Positions 9,463-18,286 of a stretch of DNA of 64,000 bases are shown here, in pieces. The translations under genes were made by a program, and so were the position numbers. Each line of letters starts with the position of its first letter. Within the stretch, counting starts at the first letter, position 1. The DNA is from Azospirillum soli (GTDB lineage: Bacteria; Pseudomonadota; Alphaproteobacteria; Azospirillales; Azospirillaceae), in the NCBI RefSeq assembly GCF_017876165.1, contig NZ_JAGINQ010000009.1, forward strand, positions 124,001 through 188,000, read 5' to 3'. The notes beneath the pieces are model-generated. The model was not told the DNA's origin and did no database searches. It saw only the letters and a list, made by a program, of their open reading frames with translations.

Positions 9463-10563
9463 TTACAGCCGCCGGGGCACGCGCAGCAGCACCCACAGCA
9501 CCAGCAGATGCGCCGCCGCCCAGACCAGGGCCGAGGCGGGCATCAGCCAGTCCGGCGCGGTGCTCGCCGCCGCGACGCGCAGGGCCGCCGCAAGGCTGAC
9601 CAGCCCCATGGCGACGGTCGCGGTGCGCGGGAAGACGGTCGGCTGGGCTTCCCTCTGGAAGGTCGCGCGCAGCATCATGGACGCGGCGAGCGTGCCCAGC
9701 GCCCCCGCCCCCAGCACATGCCACCCCGCCCCGCCGGCCAGCGGGTCCACCCGCTCGATCCCCAGAAACACCCAGCCGAGCCCGAGCCAGCCGTAGCCAA
9801 GATGCAGGCTCCACAGATCCGGGCGCCGCAGAACCGCGCCGGTACGCCAGCGCGCCAGCCGCGCCCAGGCTGTGACGCCGGCCACGGCCGCGCCCACCGC
9901 CCCAACCCAGGGGACCACGTCCGCCGCCACGGTCACGGCCGCCACCACCGCTCCGGCGATGCCCGCCCATTCCAGGCGTGGCTGCACCCGCTCGACCGGC
10001 GCTCCGCCCTGCTCGCGCACCTCCCCGGCGGTGGCGGAGGGGATGATCCGCCCGCCCATCACCAGCATCAGGATGCCGATCAGGTGCAGGGCGAACAGTG
10101 CTCCCATCCGGCCGCCGTCGCCGCCCCACCAGGCCAAGGCCTCGGCGAGCGCGAAGGCGCCGATCACCGGTCCGAACAGGACGTTGTGGCTGCTCTTGGC
10201 CGCCTTCAGGAAGGGCACCCCGGCCGCCAGGAACAGCACCACCGGATAGACCAAGGAGATCGCCGCCGCGATGGGCAGAGGCAACCCGCCCAACACCGCC
10301 GCCCGCCCTGCCAGCCACGCGGCGAAGGCAATCCCGGTCACCAGCTTCGACGGCCGCGTCAACAGGAAGCCGCCGACCACCGCCAGCGCGTAGCCCAGCA
10401 GCATCTCATGCGCGTGCAGAGCCGGCGTCCAGCCGAGCCCGAGCCAGCCGAAATACCCCGCCACCCACAAGGGCACGCTGAGCGCCGCGTAGAGCGCGGC
10501 GGCCGGGAAGAACAGGCGGTGTCCATAGGGACGGCGGCGCGTGGGTGGGACGAAGAAGGCCAT
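9463..10563 (-). CDS. nnrS: NnrS family heme-copper membrane protein
   Basis: A very hydrophobic 366-residue protein with about 12 membrane segments. It shows the NnrS hallmarks: HAHEMLLGYALAVVGGFLLT near the start, the central GGRIIPSAT, and conserved His in FALHLIG, LHLGYGW and WHVLGAGALG. NnrS proteins are linked to nitric oxide stress in denitrifiers, which fits the nearby nap operon. The ATG at 10563 is preferred; another ATG lies 33 bases upstream, and neither has a strong ribosome binding site. Confidence 0.88.
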   Translation of the reverse strand: MAFFVPPTRRRPYGHRLFFPAAALYAALSVPLWVAGYFGWLGLGWTPALHAHEMLLGYALAVVGGFLLTRPSKLVTGIAFAAWLAGRAAVLGGLPLPIAAAISLVYPVVLFLAAGVPFLKAAKSSHNVLFGPVIGAFALAEALAWWGGDGGRMGALFALHLIGILMLVMGGRIIPSATAGEVREQGGAPVERVQPRLEWAGIAGAVVAAVTVAADVVPWVGAVGAAVAGVTAWARLARWRTGAVLRRPDLWSLHLGYGWLGLGWVFLGIERVDPLAGGAGWHVLGAGALGTLAASMMLRATFQREAQPTVFPRTATVAMGLVSLAAALRVAAASTAPDWLMPASALVWAAAHLLVLWVLLRVPRRL

Positions 10564-10614
10564 GGGAACTCGTGCCGTGCGGTGGGCTGCCACCATAACC
10601 CGGAAGCGGGTGCC

Positions 10615-12219
10615 TTATCTCCCGCCGCTTTCAAGGGTTGAAAGGTCCCCCTCCGGCAAGCCGAGTTCACGGGCCTTCAGAAGCCGGCGCAGGATCTTGC
10701 CGCTGCGGGTGTGCGGCAGGGCGTCGGCGAAGGCCACCTCGCGCGGCGCCAGGGCGGGGCCGAGCCGGCGCCGGGCGTGCGCGATCAGATCGCGGGTCAG
10801 ATCCTCGGACGGCGCGAAGCCCGGCTTCAACGCAATGAACGCCTTCACCAACTCCCCCGCGACCACGTCGGGCTTGCCGATCACGCCGGCCTCGGCGACC
10901 GCAGGGTGTTCCAACAGGACGCTTTCCACCTCGAACGGGCCGACGAGGTGACCCGAGGTCTTGATGATGTCGTCCACCCGCCCAACGAAGCGGAACCGCC
11001 CGTCCGGGTCCCGCGTGGCAAGGTCGCCGCTGCGGTACCAGCCGTCCGCGAAACAGGCGCGCGTGCGTTCCGCGTCGTTTAGATAGCCCTGGAACAGAGA
11101 GGGCCAGGGCAAGCGCAGGACCAGTTCCCTCACCCCGCCCGGCTCGCCCCACACATCCGCCTCGATCCCCGGAACCGTGAAGCCCAGCGTGCCGGGAATC
11201 ACCGGCTCCCCCGGCGGGGTGGCGAGCATGATGGCGCCCGTTTCCGTCTGCCACCATGTGTCGTGGAAGGGATGGCCGAACGCCTCCCGCCCCCAGGTCA
11301 CGGCCTCGGCGTTCAGCGGTTCGCCGACGCTCGCGAGATGGCGAAGACTGGACAGGTCGTAGCGCCGCGCGAGTTCCGTGCCGGAGCGCATCAGCAGGCG
11401 GATGGCGGTTGGTGTGGTGTACCAGACGACGACGCGCTCCCGCTCCATCAGCGCGTACCAGCGCGCGGGATCGAAGTCGCCCTCGTCGGCGACCAGCGTC
11501 GCGCCCGCCGCCAGCGGTGCGAAAATCCCATAGACCGTCCCTGTCACCCAGCCCGGATCGGCCGTGCACCAGTAGACATCGCCGGCCCGCAGACCGAGCG
11601 CCGTCCGCGCCGTTGCGTGCTGCGCGACGATGGCGCCGTGCCCGTGCAGCGCCCCCTTCGGCGCCCCCGTCGTGCCGCTGGTGAAGTGCAGCAGTGCCGG
11701 ATCGTCCGCCGTCGTGCGGGCGCAAGGCAGAGGCTCCACGGCGGCCAGCCGTTCCCCCCACCCCTCGTCCACCATCAGCGCCGGCACCTCCGCCGTCCCT
11801 TTCCGCGCCCACAGGGCCGCCGTGGTCACCACAAGCCGCGCCTTCGCCAAGGACAGGCGCAGGCGCACCGGCTCCGGCCCGAAAGCGGCGAACAGCGGCG
11901 CGTAGACGCAGCCCGCCTTCACCGCGCCGAGTGCAGCGACATACAGCGCCGGCAGGCGCGGCAGCAGCGTTGCCACCACCTCCCTCGGCTGCACGCCCAT
12001 GCCGCGCAGCACGGCGGCGAAACGCCCGCTGGCGTCAGCCAACTCGGCGTAGGTCATCGCCCTCACGGCACCGTCACGGCCGATCCAGCGTAAGGCCACG
12101 CGCTCGCCCTGCCCCGCCGCCACATGCCGGTCCACCGCTGCCCAGGCCATGTTGATCCCACCCCAGGGTGCCGTCAGCGAAGCGGCCTCCTCGGCCCAGT
12201 AGGCGGCGCGGCCGGTCAC
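10615..12219 (-). CDS. AMP-forming acetyl-CoA synthetase-like acyl-CoA ligase
   Basis: An adenylate-forming ligase of 534 residues that activates a carboxylate with ATP and CoA. The phosphate loop is [15 protein letters not shown], and the A5 motif is [10 protein letters not shown] as in acetyl-CoA synthetases. A7 and A8 are [21 protein letters not shown] and [17 protein letters not shown], and the catalytic Lys is in RSGKILRR. It is shorter than AcsA (about 650). I chose a GTG start at 12219 because it makes a GTGA overlap with the stop of the Pat-like gene. A protein acetyltransferase coupled to a ligase suggests regulation by acetylation of the RSGK lysine, as known for Acs/Pat. Confidence 0.85.
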   Translation of the reverse strand: MTGRAAYWAEEAASLTAPWGGINMAWAAVDRHVAAGQGERVALRWIGRDGAVRAMTYAELADASGRFAAVLRGMGVQPREVVATLLPRLPALYVAALGAVKAGCVYAPLFAAFGPEPVRLRLSLAKARLVVTTAALWARKGTAEVPALMVDEGWGERLAAVEPLPCARTTADDPALLHFTSGTTGAPKGALHGHGAIVAQHATARTALGLRAGDVYWCTADPGWVTGTVYGIFAPLAAGATLVADEGDFDPARWYALMERERVVVWYTTPTAIRLLMRSGTELARRYDLSSLRHLASVGEPLNAEAVTWGREAFGHPFHDTWWQTETGAIMLATPPGEPVIPGTLGFTVPGIEADVWGEPGGVRELVLRLPWPSLFQGYLNDAERTRACFADGWYRSGDLATRDPDGRFRFVGRVDDIIKTSGHLVGPFEVESVLLEHPAVAEAGVIGKPDVVAGELVKAFIALKPGFAPSEDLTRDLIAHARRRLGPALAPREVAFADALPHTRSGKILRRLLKARELGLPEGDLSTLESGGR

Positions 12220-14507
12220 AGCGTCAGCACCACATGAGCCACCGCCGGATCGTCCTTCTGCGTGTGGCGGGTGAAGCCGAACGCCTCGCACAGGCGCAGC
12301 ATGGCTCGGTTCTCGTGCAGCACCTCCCCGAACACCTCCTTCAACCCAGTAGCGCGAGCGTGGTCGATGATTCGGCGCATCAGCACGGGGCCGAGCCCCA
12401 GCCCGGCCATGTCGTGCGCCAGCATCACCGCGAACTCGGCCCGATCGCCATCCGGCGTCGAGGCCAGATGCACCACCCCGTGCACCGTCGCCACACCCGG
12501 CCGGCCAAGCTCGGCGACCGCAAGCCCCATCTCGCGATCGTAGTCCAGTTGAGTCATGCGGGCGGCGACGCTGTGCGTCAGTTCCTGCTTCTGGGTGAAG
12601 AAGCGCAGCCGGATTTCGGCGGGGGTCAGGCGCTTGAACAGGGCCTTCAAGGCCGGTTCGTCCTCCGGGACCAAGGGACGGAGCAACAGCGTGCGGCCGT
12701 CCGCCAGGGGCAGCGGGCGCTCCATCTCCTTCGGATAGGGACGGATGGCGAAGGGTGCGCGGCGCTGGCCGGCCTCGACCAGACGCGCCATCGCGCCTCC
12801 GGCCCGGACACCGCCGGAGCCGAGCCGCACCGGCACGAGCGTCAACTGCGCCACATCCTCGACGTCGGCGACCAATTGTGCGACCTTCACCAGCAGCAGT
12901 GCTGCCGAATCCAGCGTGGCGGCGTCCAGCCCCTCTTCCAGCGCCAGACGCACCGCGGGCACGCGCTCCAGCGCCTCGCGGGCCAGCGCCATGTTCAGCG
13001 GCGGCAGGGCCACCGCCGTCTCTCCGGGAAAGCGCGCGGCGAGATGCCCAACCGTCAGCACCGGTCCGAACTGCGCGTCTTCATGCACCGTCACGGCAAG
13101 ATCGTGGCCGGGAAACGCGTCCACGCCCGCCACCGGAATGCCGTAGGCGGTGAACAGCGCCCGCGCCTCGGCGTCGGTCAGCGCAGCACGGTCGGCGACC
13201 AGCGCCCCGTCGATCACCCGCCGCGCCGCCGCCGCATCGGGGACGAAATCCTCGGGCACGGAGGGCGGAGTCTCGGTCAGAAGCTCCTGGTTGCGGCGGA
13301 AGGCCAACGCGTGCTGAAAGGCCCGCACCGCCCGGTCCGGCGTGTCGAAGACCGGGACATGGTGGCGCGCCAGCTCCCCCGTCGCGTGCTCCGCGTCACG
13401 CTCGCCGAGCCAACTGGTGAGGACCGGCGTACGGCTGGAGGCGTCGATGGCCGCCGCGACGGTGCGCGCCACATCGCCGGCCGCGGCCAAGGCGGTCGGG
13501 GCGTGCAGCAACAGCACCGCGTCCACCGCCTTGTCCGCGCGCAAGCGGCCCAAGGCGTTCGCGTAGGCCGCCCCCTCCGCCCCTTCGCCCAAATCCAGCG
13601 GATTAGGAAGCTCTGCCGGGACCGCCAGCCGCCCTCCCCCCTCCAGCAGCGCATCGGCGGCTAGGCGCCCGACACCACGGCCATTGGCAACGATGGCCAG
13701 CCGGTCGCCCCGGATCGGCGTGGACACGGCCAGCGTTTCCAGCGCGTCGAACAGCTCTTCCAACGCCGCCACCCGCAGCAGACCGGCGCGCCGGATCGCC
13801 GCGTCGAACACCCGGTCGTCGCCATCCCGCCTGCCGGTGCGCAGCACGATGACGGGCTTCAGCCGGGACGCCGCCCGCGCCGCCGACACGAACCGCCGCG
13901 CGTCGGTCAGCGCGTCGAGCACCAGCAGAACCGCTTGGCACTCCGGCTGCGCCGACAGGTAATCCAGCAGATCGGCCACGCCCACGTCCATCGCGTCGCC
14001 CAGCACGGCGATGTGCGAGAACCCCACCTCCCGCCGGTGGGCCCAGTCGATGACCGCCCCGGCCAGGGTGCCGGACTGCGCCACCAACGCCACCCGGCCG
14101 GCCGGCGGCGGCCGGTGGAAGGCTCCGGCGTAGAAGCGCCGGCTTGGCACCGCAACGCCCAGACTGGCCGGTCCCAAAAGGCGTACCCCATGTTCCCGCG
14201 CCGCCGCGCGCAGGCGAAGGCGCAGATCCGGATCGTCGCCGTGAGCCCCCAGCAGCAGCGCCGCCCTTGCCCCGCCCGCCCCGACCTGCGCCACCAAAGC
14301 CGCCAGCCTCTCCGCCGGGGCGGCGATCAGGACCAGTTCGGGTACCGACGCCAGCGAGGCCAGGGCTGACGCCTCCACCCGCTGCACCACACCGCCATAG
14401 CCGGCCGCGAGGTTGCGCGCCGCGACGCGGGCCAGCGGCGGGTCGCCTTCGGCCACCACGGCGACGCCCTTGGGACAGAACAGAGCCTCCAGCTCGCGAA
14501 CCGGCAT
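12216..14507 (-). CDS. Pat/YfiQ-like GNAT acetyltransferase fused to a degenerate NDP-forming acyl-CoA synthetase
   Basis: 763 residues. Residues 1-130 are a CoA-binding Rossmann domain, about 135-470 are succinyl-CoA-ligase-like domains, then comes a much shortened ATP-grasp remnant, and about 600-763 form a GNAT domain (acetyl-CoA loop GLGLGPVLM, then ENRAMLRLCEAFGF). The segment that normally carries the phosphorylated His (SHTG) is shortened to RTGRRDGDDRVFDAA, so synthetase activity is unlikely. Family members acetylate lysines and the non-catalytic part senses acyl-CoA. About 760 residues is shorter than the usual 880-900. GGGGGAAATC precedes the ATG. Overlaps the ligase gene downstream. 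Confidence 0.87.
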   Translation of the reverse strand: MPVRELEALFCPKGVAVVAEGDPPLARVAARNLAAGYGGVVQRVEASALASLASVPELVLIAAPAERLAALVAQVGAGGARAALLLGAHGDDPDLRLRLRAAAREHGVRLLGPASLGVAVPSRRFYAGAFHRPPPAGRVALVAQSGTLAGAVIDWAHRREVGFSHIAVLGDAMDVGVADLLDYLSAQPECQAVLLVLDALTDARRFVSAARAASRLKPVIVLRTGRRDGDDRVFDAAIRRAGLLRVAALEELFDALETLAVSTPIRGDRLAIVANGRGVGRLAADALLEGGGRLAVPAELPNPLDLGEGAEGAAYANALGRLRADKAVDAVLLLHAPTALAAAGDVARTVAAAIDASSRTPVLTSWLGERDAEHATGELARHHVPVFDTPDRAVRAFQHALAFRRNQELLTETPPSVPEDFVPDAAAARRVIDGALVADRAALTDAEARALFTAYGIPVAGVDAFPGHDLAVTVHEDAQFGPVLTVGHLAARFPGETAVALPPLNMALAREALERVPAVRLALEEGLDAATLDSAALLLVKVAQLVADVEDVAQLTLVPVRLGSGGVRAGGAMARLVEAGQRRAPFAIRPYPKEMERPLPLADGRTLLLRPLVPEDEPALKALFKRLTPAEIRLRFFTQKQELTHSVAARMTQLDYDREMGLAVAELGRPGVATVHGVVHLASTPDGDRAEFAVMLAHDMAGLGLGPVLMRRIIDHARATGLKEVFGEVLHENRAMLRLCEAFGFTRHTQKDDPAVAHVVLTL

Positions 14508-14630
14508 GATTTCCCCCGCTGCGGCTCTGGTACACCTTGCCTTTTGGCCGGCGTCCGGTCAGGTTTCACCGGGTCATGATGCCCTGTGGGCGCCCCATAC
14601 GGAAGCGGCAGCGCAAGCGGAGAGGATGCG

Positions 14631-14870
14631 ATGGACCGGATCGAGCAAGCGGTGTTGGAGTGCCTGCGCGCGGTGGCGCCGGACGCCGACCCGGCGGCGC
14701 TCGCCCCGGATCGCCCGTTCCGCGACCAGATCGAATTCGATTCGGTGGATTTCCTGAATTACGTGATGAAGCTGGAACGCGTCCTCGACGTTCAGATTCC
14801 GGAGTTGGACTATCCCCAGCTGATCACGCTGGACGGCGCCAAGGCCTATCTGGCGAAGGCCACGGCATGA
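14631..14870 (+). CDS. Acyl carrier protein
   Basis: A 79-residue acidic four-helix carrier protein. The phosphopantetheine attachment serine is Ser38 in IEFDSVDFLNYV, in the expected place for helix 2. The ATG at 14631 follows AGAGGATGCG. It is not in a fatty acid synthesis cluster: the acyl-CoA ligase and Pat-like genes point away from it, and a ModE-type HTH gene overlaps its stop (ATGA). It is probably a specialised carrier, perhaps loaded by the neighbouring ligase; this is inference. Confidence 0.88.
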   Translation: MDRIEQAVLECLRAVAPDADPAALAPDRPFRDQIEFDSVDFLNYVMKLERVLDVQIPELDYPQLITLDGAKAYLAKATA

Positions 14871-15289
14871 CGCGCCTGCGTATCCGTATCGATTTCGAGC
14901 CCGGCGGCTCCATCGGCCCCGGCAAGATCAAGCTGCTGGAGCAGATTCGCGAAACCGGATCCATCTCCGCCGCCGCGCGGGCGCTGGAGATGTCCTACCG
15001 CCGAGCTTGGCTGCTGGTGGACGACCTGAACCGCATCTTCCGCGAGCCGGTCGTCTCGGCCGCCGTGGGCGGCAAGCACGGCGGCGGCACCGCTCTGACC
15101 GCCTTCGGCGAGCAGGTCATCGACCATTACCGCGCCGTCGAACGCGAAGCCCACGTCGCCACCGCCCACCGGCTGGCCGCGCTGCAGGCCACCGTCAACG
15201 AGGATTACGGCGCAGAGGGCGAACCGCCGGACGACGGCAGCTTCTCCGGCGATCCGGGGGTGAAGCCGGGGTGCAAGAGCGGCGGGTGA
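14867..15289 (+). CDS. ModE-type winged-helix regulator lacking molybdate-binding domains
   Basis: 140 residues. The N-terminal winged helix matches ModE: GPGKIKLLEQIRETGSISAAARALEMSYRRAWLLVDDLN, then VGGKHGGGTALTAFGEQVI. ModE's C-terminal molbindin (Mop) pair is missing; only a short hydrophilic tail follows. Stand-alone HTH ModE proteins are common in alphaproteobacteria. It faces modABC across 185 bases, and a ModE-like site lies before modA, so mod repression is the most likely job. It shares an ATGA overlap with the acyl carrier gene, so the two are co-translated. Confidence 0.85.
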   Translation: MTRLRIRIDFEPGGSIGPGKIKLLEQIRETGSISAAARALEMSYRRAWLLVDDLNRIFREPVVSAAVGGKHGGGTALTAFGEQVIDHYRAVEREAHVATAHRLAALQATVNEDYGAEGEPPDDGSFSGDPGVKPGCKSGG

Positions 15290-15310
15290 CGGCTTTTACG
15301 CGAAGCACTC

Positions 15311-15458
15311 ATTCTTCACGGATTTCGCGGATTTGACCACGAATTTCACGGATTTTAAGGCTCGCCGAGCGTTGCTTGTCCGGTCAGCCCGCACGGAGCC
15401 AAGATCAAAAAAATCCGTGTAATCCGTGCCGAAATCCGTGCAATCCGTGAAAAATTCG
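15311..15458. repeat. Long interrupted palindrome built of ATCCGTG units
   Basis: The left arm (15311-15356) contains CACGGATTT, CGCGGATTT, CACGAATTT and CACGGATTTT. The right arm (15407-15458) contains four ATCCGTG units in the opposite sense (for example AAAATCCGTGTAATCCGTG). They could pair into a long imperfect hairpin around a 50-base loop. It lies between convergent genes (ModE-like and modC) and is clearly lower in GC than its surroundings. Similar ATCCGTG-rich repeats are dispersed in many bacterial genomes. Confidence 0.7.
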
Positions 15459-15474
15459 TACTTCCCTCAACACA

Positions 15475-16590
15475 CTACACGTCCACCACGGCCGGCGCCC
15501 TCATCGACGCCACCAGTTCCGGGTCGAAGGCCACGCCCTTGACCAGAGCGAACACCTCGCGCCCCGGCGCCAGCCCCAGGTCGCGGAACGCCTGCCGGGT
15601 GATGCGCGCGATCAGGAAGGCGCTGCCGACCGCAATGCGCAGATCCACGCTGGCCGGGCCGACCTCGGCGAACTCCACGATGCGGCCCTTCAGCGCGTTG
15701 CGGACGCTGATGCCGGCCGGCGGTTCCAGCGCCACGATCACGTCGCGGGCGTGCACACGCAGGCGCACCGCGCGTCCCGGCTCCACGGCCAGATGCGGGA
15801 CGGCCAGAGTGCCGCCGTCGAAGGCCAGCAGGGTCAGGCCGTCCGCCTCCTCATGCCGGGCGACGGTCAGGTCCAGCACTGCTCCCACGTCCTGCACGCC
15901 GGTCGTCGCGGCGATGTCCAGACGCCCCAGCACCTCCCCCACCGGACCGGACGCCACCACGCGCCCCTCCGCGATCAGCACCAGCGTGGTGGCGAGCCGC
16001 ACCACCTCGTCGATGGCGTGGCTGACCAGCACGATGGGGATGTTCAGTTCGTCCCGCAGCCGCTCGATGTAGGGCATGATCTCGGCCTTGCGCGCCGCGT
16101 CCAGCGATGCCATGGGCTCATCCATCAACAGGATGCGCGGCTGCGACAGCAGGGCGCGGCCGAGTGCTACGCGCTGCTTCTCGCCGCCGGACAGGTTGCG
16201 CGGCCGGCGGTCCAGCAGGTGCGACAGGCCCAGCAGTTCCACCACGGGGCCGAGCGCGATGCGGCGTTCTGGTTCCGGCACCCGGCGCAGGCCGAATTCC
16301 AGGTTGGTCAGCACCTTCATGTGCGGGAACAGCCGCGCGTCCTGGAAGACATAGCCGACGCGGCGCTTCTCCACCGGGATGTCGATCCGCTCGCGGCTGT
16401 CGTAATAGGTCACGCCGTCCACGCGGATGTGCCCGGCATCCGGGCGCCGCAGCCCGGAAATCGCATTGATGACCGAGGTCTTGCCGGAGCCCGAGCGGCC
16501 GAACAGGGCAATGACGCCCCGGTTCTCCGTCGCGAAGGCGATGTCCAGGTCGAAGCTGCCCAGCATCTGGCGGATGGCGACGTCCAGCAT
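15475..16590 (-). CDS. modC: ModC, molybdate ABC transporter ATPase
   Basis: Energises molybdate import through ModB. Of 371 residues, the first 230 or so are the ABC domain (Walker A FGRSGSGKTS, signature NLSGGEKQR, Walker B ILLMDEPMASLD). The last 75 or so form a TOBE/Mop molybdate-binding domain (ISVRNALKGRIVEF...GPASVDLRIAVGSAFLIARIT). The start lies 3 bases after the modB stop. Confidence 0.95.
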   Translation of the reverse strand: MLDVAIRQMLGSFDLDIAFATENRGVIALFGRSGSGKTSVINAISGLRRPDAGHIRVDGVTYYDSRERIDIPVEKRRVGYVFQDARLFPHMKVLTNLEFGLRRVPEPERRIALGPVVELLGLSHLLDRRPRNLSGGEKQRVALGRALLSQPRILLMDEPMASLDAARKAEIMPYIERLRDELNIPIVLVSHAIDEVVRLATTLVLIAEGRVVASGPVGEVLGRLDIAATTGVQDVGAVLDLTVARHEEADGLTLLAFDGGTLAVPHLAVEPGRAVRLRVHARDVIVALEPPAGISVRNALKGRIVEFAEVGPASVDLRIAVGSAFLIARITRQAFRDLGLAPGREVFALVKGVAFDPELVASMRAPAVVDV

Positions 16591-16593
16591 GGC

Positions 16594-17289
16594 TCAGCGC
16601 TGCCCGATCAGAAGGCGCAGCCGGTGCGCCAGGACTTCCGACAGCATCAACGCCACCAGGGAGATTGTGAAGGATATGGTCGCCAGCCGCGCCGCCACGG
16701 CCTCGCCGTCCGGCTGCTGCGTCGCCGCGTAGATCGCCAGCGGCAGGGTCTGCGTCTGACCGGGAATGTTGGAGACGAAGGTGATGGTCGCCCCGAACTC
16801 ACCCAGCGCCGAGGCGAAGGCGACGATGGCGCCCGCCAGCAGCCCCGGAGCCATCAGCGGCAGCATGATGTTGACGAAGCGGTCGATGGGGCCGGCGCCC
16901 AGCGTGCGCGCCGCCGCCTCCAGGCCCGTGTCGATCGCCTCCACCGACAGGCGGACCGCCCGCACCATCAGCGGGAAGGAGGTCACGCCCGCTGCCAGCG
17001 ACGCGCCCTCCGCCGTGAAGATCAGCTTGATCCCGAAGGTCTGGTACAGCCATCCCCCGATCGGCCCGCGCGTCCCCATTGTAACCAGCAGAATATAACC
17101 GATCACCACCGGCGGCATGACCAGCGGCAGGTGAATCAGCCCGTCCAGCAGCGTCTTTCCGGGAAAGTTCCAGCGCGCCAGCACCCAGGCCGCCAGCACC
17201 GCGAGGGGTAGGCTGACCACGATCGCCCATCCCGCCACGCGCAGGCTGAGCAGGACGGCGGTCACCTCCATGGGGGAAAGGATGTCCAT
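16594..17289 (-). CDS. modB: ModB, molybdate ABC transporter permease
   Basis: A 231-residue membrane protein with about five to six membrane spans. It has the EAA-type coupling loop (EAARTLGAGPIDRFVNIMLPLMAPGL) and the ModB-typical GEFGATITFVSNIPGQTQTLPLAIY. It lies between modA (9 bases) and modC (3 bases) in a compact operon. Confidence 0.96.
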   Translation of the reverse strand: MDILSPMEVTAVLLSLRVAGWAIVVSLPLAVLAAWVLARWNFPGKTLLDGLIHLPLVMPPVVIGYILLVTMGTRGPIGGWLYQTFGIKLIFTAEGASLAAGVTSFPLMVRAVRLSVEAIDTGLEAAARTLGAGPIDRFVNIMLPLMAPGLLAGAIVAFASALGEFGATITFVSNIPGQTQTLPLAIYAATQQPDGEAVAARLATISFTISLVALMLSEVLAHRLRLLIGQR

Positions 17290-17298
17290 CCCCGCAGC

Positions 17299-18096
17299 TT
17301 ACTCGGGCTTGGCCACCGGAACGAAGCCGAATTCGCGGAACACGCCCAGCGCCTCCGACGACTTCAGATAGCTGTAGAACAGCTGCGCGTTGGCGTTCCT
17401 GCTCGTCGCGGTCAAAGCCAGCGGATAGGTGATGGGCGGGTGGCTGTCGGCCGGGAAGGTGGCGACGATCTTCACGCCCTTGTCGATGACCGCGTCGGTC
17501 CGGTAGACGATGCCCAGTGGCGCCTCGCCCCGGCTGACCAGCGCCAGGGCCGCTCGCACGTTGTCGGCGCGGGCCAGCTTCGGCGCGATGGCCGCCCACA
17601 TGCCGAGCTTCTCCAGCGCCGCCTGAGCGTACTTGCCGACCGGCACGTTGCTGGGATCGCCCGTCGCCAGACGCCCGTCGCCCAGCACGGCGGCGAGGTC
17701 GAAACCCGTCTTCAGATCGACGGCGACGTTGGAATCCTTGGGCGCGATGAGCACCAGATCGTTGCCCAGAAGGTTGATGCGGCTGTCCGCCTTGATGAGG
17801 TCGCGCTTCTGCGCATAGTTCATCCAGTCCAGATCGGCCGAGAGGAAGATGTCGGCCGGGGCGCCGTTCTCGATCTGCTTGGCGAGCGCTGAACTGGCGG
17901 CGAAGGAGGACGTGACCGTGACGCCACTCTTGTTGTGGAAGTCCTTGGCGATGGTCTCCAGCGCGTTCTTCAGGCTGGCGGCAGCCAGCACCAGAACGTC
18001 CTGAGCGTGCGCGGCCGGCGCCGACACCATCACCGCCGCCGTCATAGCTAGAACGACCACAGCCCCCTTCAGCTTCGAACCGCGCATCGACGCCAT
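17299..18096 (-). CDS. modA: ModA, periplasmic molybdate-binding protein
   Basis: A 265-residue precursor with a signal peptide ending near SAPAAHA. The mature part starts with VLVLAAASLKNALE, the ModA ligand-binding Ser region, and continues with TVTSSFAASSALAKQI and ENGAPADIFLSADLDWM. It captures molybdate or tungstate for ModBC. The ATG at 18096 is preferred over one 33 bases upstream because a perfect AAGGAGG stands just before it. A ModE-like palindrome precedes the gene. Confidence 0.95.
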   Translation of the reverse strand: MASMRGSKLKGAVVVLAMTAAVMVSAPAAHAQDVLVLAAASLKNALETIAKDFHNKSGVTVTSSFAASSALAKQIENGAPADIFLSADLDWMNYAQKRDLIKADSRINLLGNDLVLIAPKDSNVAVDLKTGFDLAAVLGDGRLATGDPSNVPVGKYAQAALEKLGMWAAIAPKLARADNVRAALALVSRGEAPLGIVYRTDAVIDKGVKIVATFPADSHPPITYPLALTATSRNANAQLFYSYLKSSEALGVFREFGFVPVAKPE

Positions 18097-18117
18097 GCCA
18101 ACCTCCTTGAAGCGGAA

Positions 18118-18158
18118 CCCTATATCCATACCGATACAGCGGTATCATCAATATAACG
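18118..18158. promoter_or_regulatory. Probable ModE-type operator before modA
   Basis: The right half-site ATATAACG (18151-18158) is a perfect ModE/Mop half-site. The left half CCCTATAT (18118-18125) is imperfect. They are 25 bases apart, about one helical turn more than in Escherichia coli. A second palindrome, GATACAGCGGTATC, sits at the centre. It lies 22-62 bases upstream of the modA start, where binding would block transcription. The likely regulator is the ModE-type protein at 14867-15289. Confidence 0.55.
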
Positions 18159-18286
18159 AAGGGGTAGGTCGGTAAAGCGGATTCCGCGCCTGCGAAAATG
18201 ATGAAGGATCGGGCGGAGGGTTGGGATGCGGGCACGACCCATGCTATGGGATGGCGCGTTTCGCCCGTTTTCCAAGGACTCCGCCC

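Noticed and set aside
15311..15458. CRISPR array
   Set aside because: Units are too short, irregularly spaced and arranged as a palindrome, with no spacers or cas genes.
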